The notes under the pieces: generated by a model
Database searches by the model: none
What the model saw: the letters and a program-made list of their open reading frames with translations, nothing else
Told to the model about the DNA's origin: nothing
NCBI GenBank assembly: GCA_038747915.1
Contig: JBCDJJ010000048.1
Coordinates: 1-27,269, forward strand
Reading direction: 5' to 3'
Length of the DNA stretch: 27,269 nt
From: JBCDAP01 sp038747915
Lineage (GTDB): Bacteria > Planctomycetota > Phycisphaerae > Phycisphaerales > UBA1924
Translations under genes and position numbers: made by a program
Shown: positions 1 through 6,594 of the stretch, one piece after another
Position numbering within the stretch: the first letter of the stretch is position 1
How the letters are laid out: the number at the start of each line of letters is the position of its first letter

Positions 1-37
1 CAGTCTTCGCGGTGGATCGACCGACTCCGGGACTTGC

Positions 38-111
38 GTGCCACTGGCGGCTTGCCCGCCAGTGTTCAAGGGCTTTGGCGTTCGCACTGGTGGGCAAGCC
101 ACCAGTGGCAC
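38..111. repeat. Inverted pair of REP-like palindromes (BIME-like)
   Basis: Two 28-nt units face each other, at 38-65 and 84-111, separated by 18 nt. Each unit is a hairpin with 9-bp arms. Unit 1 has CACTGGCGG (42-50), a 5-nt loop and CCGCCAGTG (56-64). Unit 2 has CACTGGTGG (85-93), a 5-nt loop and CCACCAGTG (99-107). The units are reverse complements apart from one stem pair, which is C-G in one and T-A in the other, so pairing is kept. This is typical of REP/BIME repeats. The pair lies downstream of icd and could protect or end its transcript, but no T-tract follows. Confidence 0.75.
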
Positions 112-159
112 CCGCGACGAATTGACTTGGAACGCACTAGGAATCTCCTGCGTGTGTTC

Positions 160-180
160 GCGGAGGCTGGAAGCCTCCGC
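160..180. repeat. Short perfect hairpin after icd
   Basis: GCGGAGGC (160-167) pairs perfectly with GCCTCCGC (173-180) around a 5-nt loop, 28 nt past the icd stop codon. It may act as a terminator or mRNA-stabilising stem for icd, or be another dispersed palindrome. There is no T-run on either strand, so classical intrinsic termination is not shown. Confidence 0.55.
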
Positions 181-208
181 CACCGGTCTGCGGCCCTCTT
201 GGGCTGTC

Positions 209-1561
209 TCAGCCCATGTGCTTGACGATGGCCTCGCCGAACTCGGAGCACTTCAGGAGGGTGGCGCCCTCCATCAGGCGTTCGAAGTCGTAGGTGACCG
301 TCTTGGCGCTGATCGCGCCCTCGATGCCCTTGACGATGAGGTCGGCAGCTTCCTGCCACCCGAGGTGTTCGAACATGAGCACGCCGGAGAGGATGACCGA
401 GCCGGGGTTGACCTTGTCCTGGCCCGCGTACTTCGGAGCCGTCCCGTGAGTGGCTTCGAAGATGGCGTGGCCGGTGATGTAGTTGATGTTGGCGCCGGGG
501 GCGATGCCGATGCCGCCCACGCACGCTGCCAGGGCGTCGGAGATGTAGTCGCCGTTGAGGTTCATGGTGGCGACGACGTCGTACTCACTGGGGCGCGTGA
601 GGATCTGCTGAAGGAAGGCGTCGGCGATGACGTCTTTGATGACGATGTCGTGCGGCGCGGTGTCGTGGCCGGTGGATGCGGCGGCGTGCTCGTCGAGCTT
701 CGTGCCCTTCTTGATGATGTGCCAGGGGCCGCCGTCGAGCGGGACGGCGCCGAAGTTCTCAGCGGCGAGCATGTAGCCCCACTTGGCGAAGGCGCCCTCG
801 GTGAACTTCATAATGTTGCCCTTGTGCACGAGCGTGACCGAGGACCGGCCGTGCTTGATGGCGTACTCGATCGCGGCCCAGACGAGGCGGTCGGTGCCGG
901 GGCGGCTGATGGGCTTGATGCCGATGCCGATCTGGTGCGCGCCGGCGTAGGCCCCGGGGACGCCGATGGACTGCTCGAAGGCCGCAACCTTGTCGGCAGC
1001 GCCGAAGCGGACCTTCGCCCAGCGCTCTGGGAAGGTTTCGCTGAAGGTCTTCATGAAGGTGTCAAGGTCATCGGTGCCGGCCTCGAACTCGATGCCGGCG
1101 TAGATGTCCTCCGAGTTCTCACGGAAGATGACCATGTCGGTCAGCTCGGGCTGACGGACGGGGGAGGGCACACCCTTGAAGTAGCGGACGGGACGGAGGC
1201 AGGTGTAGAGGTCGAGCTTCTGGCGGAGGGCGACGTTGAGCGAGCGGATGCCGCCGCCGGTGGGGGTGGTGAGCGGGCCCTTGATGCCGACGAGGTACTG
1301 GGAGAAGTCGTCGAGGGTTTGCTGGGGCAGCCAGTCGCCCGTGGCGTTGAAGGATTTTTCGCCCGCTGCGACCTCGTGCCAGGCGATGGACCGCTCGCCG
1401 TTGTAGGCCTTCTCAACCGCAGCGTCGAAGACACGCTGGGAGGCGCGCCAGATGTCGGGCCCGGTGCCGTCGCCTTCGATGAAGGGGATGATGGGCGTGG
1501 CGGGGACATTGAGCCCCTCGGGTGTCATGGTGATGGGCTGGCCGGCGGTGGTGGCGGGCAT
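209..1561 (-). CDS. icd: NADP-dependent isocitrate dehydrogenase
   Basis: Cytosolic TCA-cycle enzyme converting isocitrate to 2-oxoglutarate and CO2 with reduction of NADP. The 450-residue protein follows the bacterial Icd pattern throughout: FIEGDGTGPDIW near the N-terminus, the substrate loop GGGIRSLNVALRQ (its Ser, about residue 107, corresponds to the serine phosphorylated by AceK in E. coli), then LRPVRYFKGVPSP, MVIFRENSEDIYAGIEF, and HGTAPKYAGQDKVNPGS. The Lys-Tyr after HGTAP (about 377-378) is the NADP-type signature; isopropylmalate dehydrogenase lacks this architecture. The start at 1561 is chosen because AGGAG lies about 8 nt upstream; an in-frame ATG at 1528 is the alternative. A TAGACT box (1611-1616, minus strand) is a weak -10 candidate. 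It appears monocistronic and is followed by palindromic repeats. Confidence 0.97.
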   Translation of the reverse strand: MPATTAGQPITMTPEGLNVPATPIIPFIEGDGTGPDIWRASQRVFDAAVEKAYNGERSIAWHEVAAGEKSFNATGDWLPQQTLDDFSQYLVGIKGPLTTPTGGGIRSLNVALRQKLDLYTCLRPVRYFKGVPSPVRQPELTDMVIFRENSEDIYAGIEFEAGTDDLDTFMKTFSETFPERWAKVRFGAADKVAAFEQSIGVPGAYAGAHQIGIGIKPISRPGTDRLVWAAIEYAIKHGRSSVTLVHKGNIMKFTEGAFAKWGYMLAAENFGAVPLDGGPWHIIKKGTKLDEHAAASTGHDTAPHDIVIKDVIADAFLQQILTRPSEYDVVATMNLNGDYISDALAACVGGIGIAPGANINYITGHAIFEATHGTAPKYAGQDKVNPGSVILSGVLMFEHLGWQEAADLIVKGIEGAISAKTVTYDFERLMEGATLLKCSEFGEAIVKHMG

Positions 1562-1739
1562 CAGTGCTCTCCTCGGGGGTCGGGAATGGGGGTCGGGATT
1601 CGGAAAAGACAGTCTACGGGGGTGTGCGCGAGGGATGGCGCGTGGATGTGGTGGCGCGGATGGGGGCGTGTCGGCGCGGGCGTCTGGCACGCGTGCTCGC
1701 ACACACGGCTCGGGTTGATGCGTGGCGCGTGGGGGCGGG

Positions 1740-3329
1740 TTACTCGACGGGCACAGTGTGCTCACCGGCGCCCCGGGCAGAGGTGAGGTAGGGGATGGCG
1801 TGGCGGGCCGCGAGAAGGGAGTAGGCGGTGATGAGTGTGGGGTTGTCTTCCATCCACCGGTCGTCGAGGGAGGGGAAGGCGCCGGAGTCGGTTTGGAGGG
1901 CCATAAGTTTGGTGATGAGGGAATCGGCCCAGGGAACTCGTCTGTACACACTTACCGGAGAATGATTTTGACAGCGTGGGCACCACACCACAATCGATCC
2001 GTCTTCAAGCTTCCCGTAGGCACGTCCGGCACTCCTCGGGCTTTGTCGGGTGACGACAATTAACTCGTGCCCGGATTCTGGTGTGACGTTGCGTGGAACG
2101 CTCTCACGATGCATACGAATCCGGATGACATGCTCTTCGGCATCATCGGTCGACATCCCTTGCCCGTGAGTAGAGTTGACGTAGCCTTCGAAGAACCAAG
2201 GCTCCATCCCAACGCGGAGAGGCTGGTGGCCTGAATACGAGCTGTCGATGGTCGAAACAGCGTTGAGTGCCCGACTCGCCGTCATAAGATAATAGTAGTA
2301 ACCGTCCAATCCGATGCCGGGGTTCTCATCAAGCGTGAAGTGATCGAGCAGCCACTGGTACGCGGCGCGCAGTCGGCTGCAGCCATGCGTCAAATCGGCG
2401 TAAATCATCGACTTAAAACCCGCGTATGTCATGGAGCCATAGGAGCGCAGCCGCGAGCCTGAAGACCCGTCGCTCAGGGATTCGGTGATCATGCCCGCCT
2501 TGCTCTCGCCCTTGCCGACTCGCTCGCGGTCCGGGCTTGTTGAGTAGATGAAGCCGCCCTGCGTCGAGCCCTCGGCGTAGGGCATGTCATTGATGATTTC
2601 CGCGCCGGCCTGTTCGAGCATCTGCGTGCGCTGTAAGAAGCTCAGGGCTCGTTGGAAGGCCGGGTCATCGCCGGGTACGCCGACATCGTGCAGGGCTTCG
2701 AGGGCGATGGAGGTGTTGGAGAGGTCGGGGCGGCCGGAGCGGCCATAGCCCCACCCCCCGTAGAAGGCGTGCTGAGGCTCGACGACGCCGGTGTCGGGCC
2801 GGCCTTCGATCGCGCCCTCGCCCCACTGCAGGCCCTTGAGGAACGGGGTGGCGGTTTCGATGACCTCGTGGGCGTCGTCGAAGCCCTTATCGCTGGCGAT
2901 GGCGAGTGCGCTCATGCAAATGGCGGTGTTGTAGGTGGCCAGGAGGTTGTCGTGGATGCCGCCGTCGTCCTTACGAAAGCTCAGGATGTAGTCGAGGCCG
3001 CGGCGGATGGCGGGGTCGTCGGGTGTGGCCTCGGGGTCCATGAGCAGGCCGCGCACGACGAGCGCGGTGATGGCGGGCAGGTTGGGGCCGTCGGGGTTGT
3101 GCGACCACCCGCCGGTCTCGTCGTCTTGCTGAGTGATGAGCCACGTGGCGGCGCGGTCGGCGAGGGCTTCGGCCTCGGCCACTGTCGGTGATACCACGGG
3201 TTCGGGGAGGGCGATGGCGTCGGCTTGGTCCGCGATCGTTGCGTCCTGTGCGCTCATGGAGGGGGACGCAACAAAGGCAAGCGCCGCCGCGATCACGCGG
3301 GGCCAGCGACGGGTGAGTGAGAATGTCAT
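1740..3329 (-). CDS. Secreted prenyltransferase/squalene-oxidase-repeat protein with an internal insert
   Basis: A 529-residue protein with an N-terminal signal peptide (basic LTRRWPR, hydrophobic AAALAFVA, probable cleavage near residue 26), so probably exported. Several alpha/alpha-toroid repeats of the prenyltransferase/squalene-oxidase type follow: QQDDETGGWSHNPDG (about 90), FRKDDGGIHDN, GGWGYGRSGRPDLSNTSIAL, and a last one at ALQTDSGAFPSLDDRWMEDN (about 475). The family is common in planctomycetes. It is not a demonstrated cyclase here; I do not see the DxDD motif of squalene-hopene cyclase. The ATG overlaps the rsmE stop by 4 nt (ATGA), so the two are probably co-translated. Oddly, about residues 360-465 form an insert carrying WCPRCQ between the last two repeats. 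The DNA for that part and its surroundings (about 1925-2620) is visibly poorer in G+C than the rest of the gene. Confidence 0.85.
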   Translation of the reverse strand: MTFSLTRRWPRVIAAALAFVASPSMSAQDATIADQADAIALPEPVVSPTVAEAEALADRAATWLITQQDDETGGWSHNPDGPNLPAITALVVRGLLMDPEATPDDPAIRRGLDYILSFRKDDGGIHDNLLATYNTAICMSALAIASDKGFDDAHEVIETATPFLKGLQWGEGAIEGRPDTGVVEPQHAFYGGWGYGRSGRPDLSNTSIALEALHDVGVPGDDPAFQRALSFLQRTQMLEQAGAEIINDMPYAEGSTQGGFIYSTSPDRERVGKGESKAGMITESLSDGSSGSRLRSYGSMTYAGFKSMIYADLTHGCSRLRAAYQWLLDHFTLDENPGIGLDGYYYYLMTASRALNAVSTIDSSYSGHQPLRVGMEPWFFEGYVNSTHGQGMSTDDAEEHVIRIRMHRESVPRNVTPESGHELIVVTRQSPRSAGRAYGKLEDGSIVVWCPRCQNHSPVSVYRRVPWADSLITKLMALQTDSGAFPSLDDRWMEDNPTLITAYSLLAARHAIPYLTSARGAGEHTVPVE

Positions 3330-4075
3330 GAGGTCTCCGCGCGCGGGTGGTCTGGGTTTGGGTGATACCCGCCCGCGTGCTCGGCGTTGAGGACCGCACC
3401 GGTCGCGAGCACAGCGGCGGTCTCGATGCGGAGGATGTGCGGGCTGAGCGCCACGAGGCGTGCACCGGCGTTGGTGGCGGCATCGAGCTCTTCGGGCACC
3501 AGACCGCCTTCGGGGCCGACGAAGATGCGCACGGTTGCACCACCCGTTGGCTCGTAGGCGGCGCCCCGTGCATCGGCGACGACGAGCGTGGTGTCACCGT
3601 CTGGTGTCATGGCATCATCGAAGGAGCACCGCTCACCGATCTCCAGTGCCCAGGGGCGGGTGCACTGTTTGGCGGACTCGATGGTGATCCGCTCCATCCG
3701 CGCGAGTTTGGTGTCGCGCGGGTCGACCACGCCCAGCTTGGTGGACATCGGAGCCCAGGCGGCAGCCCCAGCCTGGCTGAGCTGATCGAGCATCTTGTCG
3801 AGACGTGGCCCCTTCGGTGTGGCGGAGCACACCTCGATTCTGGGTCGGATTGGCTCGACTGTGTGCGTGCTCAGGATATCGACGGTGAGTGATCGTTTGG
3901 CGTCGACGACCGCAGCCTCCGCGACGAGGCCGCGGCCGTTGAAAAGGGTCGCGATGTCACCGGGGACAAGGCGTTTCACGCGGGCCGCGTGCTTGGCCTC
4001 GTCGCCCTCGAGGGTCAAGCGATCGCCCGGTGCGGGGGTGTGGAGGGGGTCCAGGAAGATCGCGTGGCGCGCCAT
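3326..4075 (-). CDS. rsmE: 16S rRNA (uracil-1498-N3)-methyltransferase RsmE
   Basis: SPOUT-family methyltransferase of 249 residues that methylates U1498 of 16S rRNA with S-adenosylmethionine. The N-terminal PUA-like part carries DEAKHAARVKRLVPGD. The C-terminal trefoil-knot part carries KLGVVDP, ESAKQCTRPW, FVGPEGGLVPEEL and the knot signature LSPHILRIETAAVLATGAVL, all diagnostic of RsmE. The start at 4075 (MARHAIFLD) fits the family N-terminus; a longer frame from 4138 adds nothing family-like. No SD precedes this ATG, but TATCGT (4082-4087, minus strand) ends exactly 6 nt before it, which suggests a leaderless transcript. The stop overlaps the start of the following repeat-protein gene. 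Confidence 0.93.
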   Translation of the reverse strand: MARHAIFLDPLHTPAPGDRLTLEGDEAKHAARVKRLVPGDIATLFNGRGLVAEAAVVDAKRSLTVDILSTHTVEPIRPRIEVCSATPKGPRLDKMLDQLSQAGAAAWAPMSTKLGVVDPRDTKLARMERITIESAKQCTRPWALEIGERCSFDDAMTPDGDTTLVVADARGAAYEPTGGATVRIFVGPEGGLVPEELDAATNAGARLVALSPHILRIETAAVLATGAVLNAEHAGGYHPNPDHPRAETS

Positions 4076-4081
4076 CGGCAC

Positions 4082-4087
4082 ACGATA
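4082..4087 (-). promoter_or_regulatory. TANNNT -10 box for leaderless rsmE
   Basis: On the minus strand TATCGT is followed by 6 nt and then the rsmE ATG at 4075. A -10 hexamer in this place would put the transcription start on the A of the ATG. No convincing -35 is seen. The same geometry recurs at three other genes without an SD here. Confidence 0.5.
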
Positions 4088-4194
4088 CGACCCGGCCGAG
4101 CCCCCTCTTCGAGCGACTGGGGCGTCTTTGGGGCACACCGCTTGAGTCTGGGCGCGGCGTGGTCGATCATCGCAGGAGGGGCCGCCGCTTTCCT

Positions 4195-5550
4195 ATGCCT
4201 GACTCTCCCGCGACAGCATCGACCGCGAGCAGCTCCGCTGAGGAGGAGCGGTCGCTGATCGACCAGCTTGATGAACTGCTCGACGAGATCGAGGCGGATG
4301 TCGAGTCGTACGTGCAGCAGCACCCGGTCGAGGAGGATCTCGAGCGGCTCGCGGAGCAAGACGAGGCACCTGATCCCGACTCCGAGCCCGGGCCCGCGGA
4401 CGACTCGGCACCGGAGGAGACTGCCGAGTCGCCGGGCACCGAGGAGGAGTCGGCGGCAGTGGAGGAGCCGGCAGCAGCGGAGCAGGCGGCAACGGAAGAA
4501 GAACCGGTGGTGGCATCCTCGTTGGAGGAGTCGCTCGACGAGCTGCTCGACCAGGCGCAGGCATCGCTCGACGAGGCGGAGTCGGAGCTGAACCCGCCGG
4601 CTGAGGAGGAGGCGAGCAACGCAGGCGGTGCGGAGTCGACCGCGAGCGAGACAGAGGCCGAGCCGGAAGCCGAGACAGCGCCCGAGGCCGAGGTTCAGCC
4701 GGAGCCCGAGCCGGAGTCCGACGTTGCCACCTCGGAGGTCGACGCCGAGCCGGAGCCGAAGGCGGATGCGCAGCCCGAGGCGGAGGATGCCGGTGACGAT
4801 GCGACAGCCGCCGAGTCAGAGGCGGCGCTCGACGATGAGTCGCCCGAGCCCGAGCCCGAGTCCGAGCCCAAACCAGAGCAGGCCGCAACACCGGCGGCCG
4901 AACCGGAAGCGGCGCCTGCACCGGAGCCCGAAGCGGGGGCGCCAGAACCCGCGCCGAGCGCGGAGGAGGCGCGTGATCAGGTCGCGGCGCTCGATATGCA
5001 GCTCGCGGCCGAGGCCGACCACCTCGAGGACACGAAGACCAAGGACGACTCCGACGCCGAAGGCGCCACGGCGTTCGACGAATCGGCGATGAGCGATTTC
5101 GAGCGCGAGCTGGCCACCGCGTTGGAGACCGAGGCCTCGGAGGACGACGCGGACGAGCCCGACGCTGCGAGCGTGGATGAGGCCGAGGCCCCGGCACCGA
5201 GTGCCGAGGCGGACAACTCGGCCGCGGTGCCATCGGAACCCGCGGCGCCGACAGAGGCGCCTCAGGCCTCCGAAACGCCCACAACTGAAGCGGCGCCGGA
5301 ACCAGCACCAGAACCGGCACCCGCGGTGCCACCGGCCACGACGGGCGGCGCGGGCAAGAAGAGTGTTCCCACGCCCCGTTTCACGCGGATCCGGGAGCGC
5401 GCGGTGGCGGTGCTGTCGCTCGCAGCGGAGATGTCCGCGAAGCCGATGCTCCTGCTGAGCCCGGCGCAGCGGGATGTGATGCTGTACGTGGGCTTGGTGA
5501 CCCTCTTCAACGCGGCGATGGTCTGGGTGGCGGTGATCCTGCTCCGGTGA
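4195..5550 (+). CDS. Acidic Glu/Pro/Ala-rich protein with C-terminal membrane anchor
   Basis: Function not recognised. The 451-residue protein starts with a possible acidic coiled coil (SLIDQLDELLDEIEADVESY), a pattern that recurs as LEESLDELLDQAQASLDEAE. Most of the rest is low-complexity sequence dominated by Glu, Ala, Pro, Asp and Ser, with many PEPE/EPEPE runs (about residues 60-330). A second mixed acidic section holds DQVAALDMQLAAEADHLE and SDFERELATALETEASED. Near residue 400 the charge flips to basic (TPRFTRIRERAVAVLS), and the protein ends in one hydrophobic helix, MLYVGLVTLFNAAMVWVAVILL. The layout suggests a tail-anchored inner-membrane protein with a long acidic, probably disordered cytoplasmic arm. 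The ATG at 4195 has AGGAGG about 15 nt upstream, which is rather far. Long antisense frames across it come from its biased codon composition. Confidence 0.75.
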   Translation: MPDSPATASTASSSAEEERSLIDQLDELLDEIEADVESYVQQHPVEEDLERLAEQDEAPDPDSEPGPADDSAPEETAESPGTEEESAAVEEPAAAEQAATEEEPVVASSLEESLDELLDQAQASLDEAESELNPPAEEEASNAGGAESTASETEAEPEAETAPEAEVQPEPEPESDVATSEVDAEPEPKADAQPEAEDAGDDATAAESEAALDDESPEPEPESEPKPEQAATPAAEPEAAPAPEPEAGAPEPAPSAEEARDQVAALDMQLAAEADHLEDTKTKDDSDAEGATAFDESAMSDFERELATALETEASEDDADEPDAASVDEAEAPAPSAEADNSAAVPSEPAAPTEAPQASETPTTEAAPEPAPEPAPAVPPATTGGAGKKSVPTPRFTRIRERAVAVLSLAAEMSAKPMLLLSPAQRDVMLYVGLVTLFNAAMVWVAVILLR

Positions 5551-5571
5551 TTGGCGCCCGGTGGTCCGAGG

Positions 5572-5577
5572 TAGACT
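5572..5577 (+). promoter_or_regulatory. TANNNT -10 box for leaderless dehydrogenase gene
   Basis: TAGACT ends 6 nt before the GTG start at 5584. TTGGCG at 5551-5556 could be a -35, although the 15-nt spacer is short. No SD lies between box and start, consistent with a leaderless message. Confidence 0.5.
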
Positions 5578-5583
5578 CGGGTC

Positions 5584-6594
5584 GTGTCGGGTCTCCGGGT
5601 CACAGTGGCGGTCTTTGACGAGTCGAGCGGGTGGGTTGTGCCGCAGTCGTTCGTCGACCGGCTGGCGGTGGGGCTGCCCGCGGAGTCCGTGACGATTCGG
5701 CGTGTGTCGTCGCGGGCGGAGCTGCGCGAGGCGCTGGGCACGACCGATGTGCTCGTCGGCTTTCCGATGAACGAGGCGCCCGGGGCCGATGCGGCGCCGT
5801 CGCTCCGGTGGATCGTGTTGACGGAGACAGCGGGCGAGCCGGTGGCGTCTCTTGGCGAGGCGATCGCGCGCGGTGTGCGGGTGACCACGGCGAACGCGTT
5901 CCGCGCGCCGCAGGTGGCGGAGCACGCGCTGGCCTTGCTGCTCGCGCTGGTGCGGCGTCTTCATCGTGCGATGGCGCGGCAGAGCGAGCACCACTGGGCG
6001 GACGACGAGCTGGCGCGCCAGGTCGGCACGCTGAGCGGGCGGACGGTGGGTGTGCTGGCCTCCGGCGCGGTGGGTCAGGCGATCGCGCAGCGTGTGCACG
6101 CGTTCGGCGCGCGCGTGCTGGCCACGCGTCGCGACGCGGACAACCCGTACATGTTCGTCGAAGAGGTGTACACCACGGATCGCCTCGATGAGCTGTTGGT
6201 GCAGGTCGATGCGCTAGTAGTGGCGTTGCCGAGGTTGGCATCGACGCGCGGGCTGATCGGCGAGCGCGAGCTGGCGAAGCTCCGGCCGCACTCGCTGCTT
6301 GTGGATGTGTCGCGTGGCGGGGTGGTGCAGGAGGCGCCGCTGCTCGAGGCGGTGCGTCGCGGGCGGTTCGACGGAGTGGCGCTGGATGTCTTTGAGACGG
6401 AGCCGCTCCCGCCGAGTTCGCCGCTCTGGACGATGCCGAGCGTGATCGTGACCCCGCATATTGCTGCAGCGAGCCCGCGGTACTGGGAGCAGGCGGCGGA
6501 GGCGATCGCGGCGAATCTACACCGGTTTGTCGCTGAGGAGCCGCTTGCCGATCTTGTGCCGATCGAATGGACACGGGATGTGGCCCGCGCCTGA
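5584..6594 (+). CDS. D-isomer-specific 2-hydroxyacid dehydrogenase family protein
   Basis: NAD(P)-dependent oxidoreductase of 336 residues that interconverts a 2-hydroxyacid and a 2-oxoacid; the substrate cannot be told. The N-terminal catalytic domain ends in NAFRAPQVAEHALALLLAL, the usual start of the nucleotide-binding domain. The Rossmann segment is GVLASGAVGQAIAQRVHAFG, where LASGAVG replaces the common GLGRIG. The three catalytic residues are in place: Arg in LLVDVSRGGVV, Glu in ALDVFETEPLP and His in VIVTPHIAAAS. Glyoxylate/hydroxypyruvate reductase or a phosphoglycerate-dehydrogenase-like enzyme are the likely options; the ACT domain of many SerA proteins is absent. Initiation at GTG 5584 is supported by TAGACT 6 nt upstream. 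The 3' end overlaps comEC by 17 nt. Confidence 0.88.
   Translation: MSGLRVTVAVFDESSGWVVPQSFVDRLAVGLPAESVTIRRVSSRAELREALGTTDVLVGFPMNEAPGADAAPSLRWIVLTETAGEPVASLGEAIARGVRVTTANAFRAPQVAEHALALLLALVRRLHRAMARQSEHHWADDELARQVGTLSGRTVGVLASGAVGQAIAQRVHAFGARVLATRRDADNPYMFVEEVYTTDRLDELLVQVDALVVALPRLASTRGLIGERELAKLRPHSLLVDVSRGGVVQEAPLLEAVRRGRFDGVALDVFETEPLPPSSPLWTMPSVIVTPHIAAASPRYWEQAAEAIAANLHRFVAEEPLADLVPIEWTRDVARA

Noticed and set aside
209..1561. Isopropylmalate dehydrogenase
   Set aside because: The GGGIRSLNVALRQ loop and the Lys-Tyr after HGTAP are isocitrate dehydrogenase features.
38..1786. Long plus-strand open frame opposite icd
   Set aside because: It is the antisense shadow of a clearly recognisable icd gene and has no family sequence of its own.
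4193..6099. Long Arg/Pro-rich minus-strand frames over the acidic protein and dehydrogenase genes
   Set aside because: They result from the biased codon composition of the plus-strand genes and are repetitive Arg/Pro/Ala strings.
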